Assembly (NCBI GenBank): GCA_023379555.1
Contig: JAMCQR010000051.1
Coordinates: forward strand, 1 to 10,075
DNA: 10,075 bases
DNA from: Thermoplasmatota archaeon
GTDB taxonomy: Archaea; Thermoplasmatota; Thermoplasmata; Thermoplasmatales; GCA-001856825
Reading direction: 5' to 3'
A program made the translations under genes and the position numbers. This document shows, piece after piece, positions 6,253-10,075 of this stretch. The notes under the pieces were generated by a model. The model saw only the letters and a program-made list of their open reading frames with translations. It did not search any database and was not told the origin of the DNA. How positions within the stretch are numbered: the first letter of the stretch is position 1; each line of letters opens with the position of its first letter.

Positions 6253-6270
6253 AATCTTCCTGAAAAGATT
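6253..6270. terminator. Small stem-loop between convergent arsR and PAC2 genes
   Basis: AATCTT (6253-6258) and AAGATT (6265-6270) form a perfect 6-bp stem with a 6-nt loop, directly after the arsR stop. It lies between two convergent genes. The stem is AT-rich and has no T-run on the plus strand, so a role as terminator or RNA end is weakly supported. Confidence 0.25.
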
Positions 6271-6274
6271 GTGC

Positions 6275-6298
6275 TTAAGAAAGAGTAAAATAAATCAG
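6275..6298 (-). terminator. T-rich tract downstream of the L44e-PAC2 operon
   Basis: Read on the minus strand, the sequence after the PAC2 stop contains several T-clusters (TTTATTTTACTCTTTCTT). Archaeal RNA polymerase commonly terminates at U-rich tracts without a hairpin, and the position at the end of a five-gene operon fits. No experimental signal can be read from sequence alone. Confidence 0.35.
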
Positions 6299-6308
6299 AA
6301 GAGCTCCC

Positions 6309-7061
6309 CTATCCGAAATATCCCAGGTCCTCTTTTCTTTCTTCAGGTGAGGGGTTCTCTATCATCCTGGTCGTTATGTCCTCTATTTCTTTTATCCGCT
6401 CGTCCAAGCTTGCTGTGTCAGTTCCCAGCTTGAGATAATCCACCAGTATCTTTGTGACCTGTTTCGCCGATTTAGGGTCCGTGAAGTAGCCCGAAGTTTC
6501 TCCCATCAGGCAGACTCCAGGCAGCTCGAACAGTTCCTGTCCCATTCCGAGGAAAAGACCTGCCCCTCCGACGATGCCTCCTCCGGGTTCATTTTTTGAG
6601 AATATGACGCCCAGTTTCTCCACTTCTTCCTTCACTTCTTTAGAAGTATATGCTCCGAGCACTCTAGGGATCTCCATGAGCTTGCCTATCTGGTAACCTC
6701 CAAGCGTTATGATCCGCTTGACATCTAGCTTGGTCCCCAGTTCCAGGACTTTGTAGCATATCTCGTACTGTCCCTGTGAAGTGAGCCCCTGGAAATCTCC
6801 GGTGAAGAATATGATGTCTCCTTCCTTTCTCTTCTTGTAGTACAGTTCATTCCTTACCAGCCTGGCAAGGGCATCTTCGTTCATCAGTACCTGTGGAGGC
6901 AGGTGATGAGAGAATACGTTTGCGAGCTTCTTTGCCTTAATGCTCTCTATAAGGAAATCCGCGGTTATCTTTCCGACATTCCCGATTCCCGGGAGTCCAA
7001 CTATCAATACCGAATTCTTTAACTTCACGTTGTCTACCATTCGAATGATTACACTTTCCAT
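6309..7061 (-). CDS. PAC2-family protein (proteasome assembly chaperone-like, COG2047)
   Basis: This family is related to the eukaryotic proteasome assembly chaperone PAC2 and to archaeal PbaA/PbaB. A role in handling or assembling protein complexes is plausible, but the exact client is not known for this branch. With the start at 7061 it has 250 residues: VLIVGLPGIGNVGK at about 18-31, GGIVGGAGLFLGMG near 161-174, then CLMGETSGYFTDPKSAK near 185-201. The C-terminus (about 219-242) is a charged helix. Another ATG at 7079 is in frame, but GGAAGGAG ends 7 nt before the 7061 ATG, and the family N-terminus fits the shorter form. The 7061 start lies 4 nt after nop10; the longer form would overlap it by 14 nt. 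Position after L44e-S27e-aIF2alpha-nop10 is a conserved archaeal arrangement. Confidence 0.88.
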   Translation of the reverse strand: MESVIIRMVDNVKLKNSVLIVGLPGIGNVGKITADFLIESIKAKKLANVFSHHLPPQVLMNEDALARLVRNELYYKKRKEGDIIFFTGDFQGLTSQGQYEICYKVLELGTKLDVKRIITLGGYQIGKLMEIPRVLGAYTSKEVKEEVEKLGVIFSKNEPGGGIVGGAGLFLGMGQELFELPGVCLMGETSGYFTDPKSAKQVTKILVDYLKLGTDTASLDERIKEIEDITTRMIENPSPEERKEDLGYFG

Positions 7062-7065
7062 TTTT

Positions 7066-7227
7066 TCACTCCTTCCCATACAGCATCTTCAACCTGTACT
7101 TTCCATATTTATCTTGTGGCGAGAATCTCGGGGGAATTGTTGACTTGGTTGAAGAACCACACTTTGGGCATTTTCCTTCCAGCGTATAGCCGTTGCAAGC
7201 CGTGCACTTGAAAATAAGACTTTTCAC
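7066..7227 (-). CDS. nop10: Nop10, H/ACA RNP zinc-ribbon subunit (53 aa)
   Basis: Nop10 binds Cbf5 and stabilises its active site in the H/ACA pseudouridylation RNP. The GTG-started frame gives 53 residues: MKSLIFKCTACNGYTLEGKC, then PKCG, then the hallmark PPRFSPQDKYGKYR. Cysteines C8, C11, C20 and C23 form the archaeal Nop10 zinc site. The GTG (7225-7227) shares GTGA with the aIF2-alpha stop, so translation is likely coupled. The stop TGA (7066-7068) is 4 nt before the chosen PAC2 start. The gene is easily missed because of its size and GTG start, but length, zinc ribbon and tail are all as expected. Its partner Cbf5 is encoded about 4 kb away on the other strand, in a different operon. Confidence 0.94.
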   Translation of the reverse strand: MKSLIFKCTACNGYTLEGKCPKCGSSTKSTIPPRFSPQDKYGKYRLKMLYGKE

Positions 7228-7982
7228 TCTTTCACTGGTCCCTCGCCTATCCCACCGTGCTTCTTGAGATAGGATATTATGTCTTCGCCACTCTTCTTCA
7301 TGTTCTCTTCCGCAATCTTCGCATCTTCAGCGCGCGAAATGATCCTGTACTGGGGTGCTCCGAGGTAGGTAATCTCAATACCCTCTCTCTCCCCAGCTTT
7401 CAACGCGTTCTTAATGACTTCTATACCATTTCCAGAACTATCTTTCAATCTCAAAATTCCTCTTACCTCTGCCACAGGTGGCTTGAGATTTTCCTTTGCA
7501 TAGTCTATTATGACGGTGGCCCACTCCTTGTTTTTCAGGTCCGCCGAGAACTGCTCCGGTTCAATCGCAGCTACGTCCAGGGCATATGCAAGCGATCCGA
7601 ACTTTTCCTCCATCTCCTCTACTGCGACTGACTTGTCCAATTTTCCAGGATATTGGGTTGAAAGATTTGCTAGTATCTTCTCTGCCCTCTGCTCGTTCTT
7701 CCACTCTTTGAGTTTTTCTCTCTTTTGATGGTCGTTTACCCTCCTAAGTGAGAGATCGAACCTTCCTCTGGAAGGGTTCGCATCCAAGACTTTGCAGACT
7801 ACCCTCTTTCCCTCTCTAACGTAATCCCTTATGTATTTGATCCAGCCAGACGAGATCTCCGTAATGTGAATAAAACCCTCCTTTCCAGGGAATTCATCCA
7901 GACTGCATATCACTCCAAAATCGCGCACTTCCTTGACCGTGCAAACGGCGAGATCTCCAATCTCTGGATCGTTCTTCTTCAT
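7224..7982 (-). CDS. Translation initiation factor aIF2 alpha subunit
   Basis: The protein is the alpha subunit of the heterotrimeric aIF2, which brings initiator Met-tRNA to the small ribosomal subunit. It has 252 residues, the usual archaeal length. An S1/OB RNA-binding domain covers about 8-82 (GDLAVCTVKEVRDFGVICSL at the start, LSLRRVND at the end), a helical domain about 87-165, and the alpha-beta domain that binds the gamma subunit about 170-248. The loop EISSGWIKYIRDYV corresponds to the region of eukaryotic Ser51. Ser44/Ser45 occupy the general position, but whether they are phosphorylated is unknown. The start ATG shares ATGA with the S27e stop and the stop shares GTGA with nop10. 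The gene's position is the conserved L44e-S27e-aIF2alpha-nop10 order. Confidence 0.95.
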   Translation of the reverse strand: MKKNDPEIGDLAVCTVKEVRDFGVICSLDEFPGKEGFIHITEISSGWIKYIRDYVREGKRVVCKVLDANPSRGRFDLSLRRVNDHQKREKLKEWKNEQRAEKILANLSTQYPGKLDKSVAVEEMEEKFGSLAYALDVAAIEPEQFSADLKNKEWATVIIDYAKENLKPPVAEVRGILRLKDSSGNGIEVIKNALKAGEREGIEITYLGAPQYRIISRAEDAKIAEENMKKSGEDIISYLKKHGGIGEGPVKE

Positions 7983-8167
7983 TTAAATTCTCCAACTATC
8001 TGTCCATTCACTTCGTACTTTCCGCCAGTTGGTTTCGCGAGTACTGTGTTGCAGACCTGGCACTTGACCTCTGTCGAACCTCTTGCATAAGTGAGGGTCT
8101 CTGTGCCGCAGTCCGGGCATTTTATCTTGATGAAAGACTTGTCCATCCCCTTAATCATTGTTGGCAC
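7979..8167 (-). CDS. rps27e: Small ribosomal subunit protein S27e (eS27)
   Basis: This is a zinc-binding protein of the small ribosomal subunit, 62 residues long from the GTG start. The zinc ribbon uses C17, C20 (CPDC) and C36, C39 (CQVC). TVLAKPTGGK at 41-50 is the family signature after the second Cys pair. GTG 8167 directly follows the TAA of L44e with no gap and has GGAGGT 10 nt upstream. In-frame ATGs at residues 4 and 8 are possible alternatives, since archaeal S27e N-termini vary. The stop overlaps the aIF2-alpha start by 4 nt. Identity is firm; the exact start is less so. Confidence 0.93.
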   Translation of the reverse strand: MPTMIKGMDKSFIKIKCPDCGTETLTYARGSTEVKCQVCNTVLAKPTGGKYEVNGQIVGEFK

Positions 8168-8455
8168 TTACGCTTCGACCTCCGCTAGTTCGAACTTCTT
8201 TGCTCTCCAGGTGGGAGAATGGTAGGCCTTCTTGCATTCCAGACATCTGTATCTGATATTGATTCTCTTGGTCGGTTTCTCCCTTCCCTCGTAGACTGGC
8301 CTGGGGAAACCCCCATAACCCGAGGTAACCCTTCTGAAGCGCCTCTGTCCCTTTCTCAGCTCACTAGCCTTCTTTTTCTTTACTCTCTCGACTTCCTGCT
8401 GAGTATGTTTCTTACAATGAGGGCAATATCTCATAATCTTTCTAGGTAACTTCAA
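8168..8455 (-). CDS. rpl44e: Large ribosomal subunit protein L44e (eL42)
   Basis: This is a basic 95-residue zinc-binding protein of the large subunit, near the tRNA E-site in structures of archaeal ribosomes. Cys pairs C11/C14 (YCPHCKKHT) and C71/C74 (YRCLECKKAY) bind zinc, and the Lys/Arg-rich middle with GQRRFRRVTSGYGGFPRP is typical. The start is TTG 8455: it gives the family N-terminus MKLPRKI, and GGTGG (8461-8465 on the minus strand) is 5 nt upstream. The ATG seven codons later would remove that conserved N-terminus. It is the first gene of a five-gene minus-strand operon and has a TATA box about 40 nt upstream of the start codon. Confidence 0.95.
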   Translation of the reverse strand: MKLPRKIMRYCPHCKKHTQQEVERVKKKKASELRKGQRRFRRVTSGYGGFPRPVYEGREKPTKRINIRYRCLECKKAYHSPTWRAKKFELAEVEA

Positions 8456-8490
8456 TTATACCACCGATGTTGCAAGCTGAATTTGGACTG

Positions 8491-8506
8491 CGTATTTAAG
8501 CGTTTA
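8491..8506 (-). promoter_or_regulatory. TATA box of the L44e-S27e-aIF2alpha-nop10-PAC2 operon
   Basis: On the minus strand CTTAAATACG (8491-8500) is a good archaeal TATA match with an A-rich stretch upstream. A start of transcription about 25 nt downstream (near 8470) leaves a leader of about 15 nt that includes the GGTGG before TTG 8455. This is the only strong promoter seen for the operon. Confidence 0.6.
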
Positions 8507-8626
8507 TTCATTGGAGACCAGATACGACATAGTCAGCGTGCCGAAAGGTCGAGAAGGAATTTGACCCCCCCGATACTCCGACTCACTACTTCATATATAC
8601 AAAGGAGCAAATTTTCCTAAAGCAAC

Positions 8627-8696
8627 TGGTGGATCTTATGACTAAATTTTTAGCTTGAAATGGGTCACGAAAAAATCAATGGTAATTGATCCACCA
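8627..8696. repeat. 70-bp segment with perfect 9-bp inverted ends
   Basis: TGGTGGATC (8627-8635) and GATCCACCA (8688-8696) are perfect inverted copies separated by 52 nt of AT-rich sequence. The trinucleotide AAC stands immediately outside both ends (8624-8626 and 8697-8699), as a 3-bp target duplication would. It could be a miniature inverted-repeat element, a long-loop hairpin or chance. No transposase is nearby, and only one copy occurs in the window. Confidence 0.35.
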
Positions 8697-9052
8697 AACC
8701 GGTGTGGGCGAACCTCGTTTGGATTTTCCGGGAAGCACTATTCCATATACCGGAGAAGGTACGAAGACGATTATTGCAGCCAGAAAAGCCAAAGTATTGG
8801 AACAGCAGGTCCCCTACAAGGCTTCCTTAAATGAAACCCAGCCCGAAGAACAGTTCATAATAGGACTCCCCCTGGGCTGCTGACGAACTCTTTGATATGG
8901 AAAGCTAGGTGTTTTGAGAATGCTATAGTTGAACCGATTCCACTTATTGCAAAGGTCACTACCATGAAAGTGAAACCGTGATTCAGGATTAGAAACGAGA
9001 TCATATTCATTGTCGGCCCAAGATTGCATACAGAATCGAAAACAATGGACAA
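8690..9052 (-). pseudogene. Possible decayed C-terminal fragment of an MFS transporter
   Basis: A minus-strand frame from about 9052 reads a hydrophobic segment with NHGFTFMVVTFAISGIGSTI, then AFSKHLAFHIKEFVSSPGGV. The spacing of G-x-G, AF and a Gly-Val after an acidic/Pro-like loop resembles the penultimate helices of major facilitator transporters. The frame stops at TGA 8855-8857. After a frameshift, another hydrophobic stretch follows (NTLAFLAAIIVFVPSP) and then a basic tail (LPGKSKRG), as at the end of such proteins. There is no start, no promoter and no N-terminal half; the 5' side runs into the ileS promoter. The resemblance is by eye only and may be chance hydrophobic reading. Confidence 0.28.
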
Positions 9053-9062
9053 AAATTATCAA
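9049..9062 (+). promoter_or_regulatory. Probable TATA element of ileS
   Basis: ACAAAAATTATC lies with its AT-rich centre about 28 nt before ATG 9085. This fits a leaderless or nearly leaderless ileS transcript starting at 9085 and argues against the in-frame ATG at 9067, which would lie about 11 nt from the element. Confidence 0.4.
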
Positions 9063-9084
9063 TCTGATGCACATAAAGTTGCTT

Positions 9085-10075
9085 ATGTTGGACGAACTTC
9101 CTCAATCCTTCGACCCGCTGCAGATAGAGAAAGAAGTATCTGAATACTGGGAAAGAGGAAACATCATGCAGCTGTCCTTCGCAGTTAATAGAGGGAAGCG
9201 AAGGTTTTCGTTTGTCGAGGGCCCTCCAACCGCAAATGGTCCACCCCACATAGGACACGCAGAGACAAGGGCGATGAAAGATCTGTTCCTCAGATACAAG
9301 ACAATGAAGGGGTTCTACATCGATCCGCGTATTGCAGGATGGGACTGCCACGGGTTGCCTGTTGAGATTGAGGTGGAGAAGAAACTGGGCATAAAGAACA
9401 AGGCAGAGATAGAAAAACTGGGAATTTCAAAGTTCAACGCTCTCTGTAAGGAGAGTGTATTTGAGTACGTCAAGATATGGACAGAAGCATCCAAGAGATT
9501 GGGTTTCTGGGTCGATTACAACAGGGCGTACATAACCATGAAGGATGAGTATATTGAGAGCGAATGGTGGGCGCTTAGGGAACTATACAAGAAGGGCCTA
9601 CTGTTCAAGGACTTCAGGATATCCCCTTATTGTCCCAGGTGCGGAACCACTCTCAGCGCCCACGAGGTATCTCAAGGGTACAGGGAGGTCGATGACTTCT
9701 CGATATACGTAAAATTCAAGATAACTGGAAAGGACGAATATTTCCTCGTCTGGACCACAACTCCATGGACTCTTCCCGCAAACGAGTATCTCGCAGTTAA
9801 CCCAAATTTCAATTACTTATTGGTCAACTATAAGGGGGAAAAGATCTGGGTAGTAGAAGAGAGAGCCAAGATAGTATTAAAGAAATACGAAATTCTTGAC
9901 AGCAAACCTGGATCTTTTTTCGTAGGAACAAAGTACGAACAACTGATTCCTATACTCAGGGTCAATACTGGACTGTATGTAGTGGCGGGCGATTTCGTCA
10001 CAAAGGAAGATGGCTCAGGAATAGTGCATCAGGCGCCTGCTTTTGGTGCGGACGACTATGCAGTTTTGAAGAAGG
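9085..10075 (+). CDS. ileS: Isoleucyl-tRNA synthetase, N-terminal part (3' end outside window)
   Basis: This class I synthetase charges tRNA-Ile with isoleucine and edits mischarged valine. The window contains the first 330 residues of a protein that is usually about 1,000 long. The N-terminus MLDELPQSFDPLQIEKEVSE leads to VEGPPTANGPPHIGHAETRA, which holds the ATP-binding HIGH motif at 55-58. GWDCHGLPVEIEVEKKLG (85-102) follows, then a Cys pair in SPYCPRCGTTLSAHEVSQGY. The CP1 editing domain begins with the Thr-rich VWTTTPWTLPANE near 222-234 and continues to GSGIVHQAPAFGADDY near 310-325, whose Asp contributes to editing. The zinc-ribbon/HEV sequence is of the archaeal/eukaryotic type. ATG 9085 is preferred because of the TATA-like element about 28 nt upstream; ATG 9067 and TTG 9079 are in-frame alternatives. 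The KMSKS loop lies beyond the window. Confidence 0.95.
   Translation, partial: MLDELPQSFDPLQIEKEVSEYWERGNIMQLSFAVNRGKRRFSFVEGPPTANGPPHIGHAETRAMKDLFLRYKTMKGFYIDPRIAGWDCHGLPVEIEVEKKLGIKNKAEIEKLGISKFNALCKESVFEYVKIWTEASKRLGFWVDYNRAYITMKDEYIESEWWALRELYKKGLLFKDFRISPYCPRCGTTLSAHEVSQGYREVDDFSIYVKFKITGKDEYFLVWTTTPWTLPANEYLAVNPNFNYLLVNYKGEKIWVVEERAKIVLKKYEILDSKPGSFFVGTKYEQLIPILRVNTGLYVVAGDFVTKEDGSGIVHQAPAFGADDYAVLKK

Larger units (their letters stand above)
8502..9060. other. Gene-poor region between the L44e promoter and ileS
   Basis: About 560 bases hold no convincing intact gene. No tRNA, rRNA or clear C/D-box RNA was seen on either strand. Visible are a C7 run (8565-8571), a 70-bp element with 9-bp inverted ends (8627-8696), a possible minus-strand transporter relic (about 8690-9052) and the ileS promoter at its right end. 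Frames on both strands are short and lack Shine-Dalgarno or promoter support. The rest of this compact window has intergenic gaps of 5-60 nt apart from 4477-4879, so the length is out of character and suggests decay or insertion. Confidence 0.55.

Noticed and set aside
8547..8600. A tRNA T-arm-like sequence (GGGTCAAATTCC on the minus strand) suggesting a tRNA gene
   Set aside because: The loop lacks the TTC start, the stem does not pair properly, and no acceptor stem, D-arm or anticodon arm of the right spacing can be folded around it.
8686..8883. Plus-strand 65-codon frame (from TTG, containing IPYTGEGTKTIIAARKAK) as a gene
   Set aside because: It starts in the inverted-repeat end with no Shine-Dalgarno, no TATA at a suitable distance and no family I recognise, and it is antisense to the possible transporter relic. 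It may be a chance frame.
9007..9351. Minus-strand 114-codon frame over the ileS start
   Set aside because: It runs opposite the HIGH-motif region of IleRS, which is clearly coding on the plus strand.
1..10075. A CRISPR array, complete prophage, toxin-antitoxin pair or new defence system
   Set aside because: There are no regularly spaced repeats, no integrase or transposase, and no paired small toxin/antitoxin frames; every larger gene belongs to a known housekeeping, transport or metal-resistance family.

Overview
The window is archaeal. It carries an archaeal-type adenylate kinase, the archaeal DUF106 membrane protein, Cbf5, Nop10, aIF2-alpha, zinc-ribbon ribosomal proteins S27e and L44e, and an archaeal/eukaryotic-style IleRS. 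TATA boxes about 25 nt upstream of several start codons, with no room for a leader, fit leaderless archaeal transcription. The close packing, the moderate base composition and the loss of L34e and L14e from the secY-adk-cmk-cbf5 string suggest a euryarchaeon of the Thermoplasmata. That placement is an inference and was not tested by phylogeny.

Positions 1-3202 (+) are the tail of the ribosomal-protein/secY superoperon: the 3' part of secY, adkA, a DUF106 gene (EMC3/Get1/YidC-like), cmk and cbf5. The last four genes overlap or nearly touch. The cmk start lies inside the DUF106 gene, and cbf5 appears to start inside cmk from a non-standard CTG codon behind a near-ideal Shine-Dalgarno.

Positions 3203-6251 look like an accessory ion/metal module between two housekeeping blocks. 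It holds a CPA1-type Na+/H+ antiporter with its own promoter, an unrecognised 54-residue small protein on the minus strand with its own leaderless promoter, and an arsenite-resistance pair. The pair is acr3 followed by an overlapping arsR with a CxC metal site, and a repeat cluster resembling an operator precedes it.

Positions 6309-8455 (-) are a translation/RNP operon in the order L44e, S27e, aIF2-alpha, Nop10, PAC2-family protein, with junctions that touch or overlap by up to 4 nt. The 53-codon nop10 is easily missed. Both protein halves of the Cbf5-Nop10 core of the H/ACA pseudouridylation RNP are therefore in this window, in two different operons.

Positions 8502-9060 have no clear gene. 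They contain the promoter of the L44e operon, a 70-bp element with 9-bp inverted ends, and a possible decayed MFS transporter fragment on the minus strand. From 9085 (+) the ileS gene begins and runs off the window.

I see no CRISPR array, rRNA, tRNA, complete insertion sequence or obviously new multi-gene system. The points most worth a second look are the CTG start of cbf5, the 54-aa small gene, the acr3 operator candidate and the relic region upstream of ileS.
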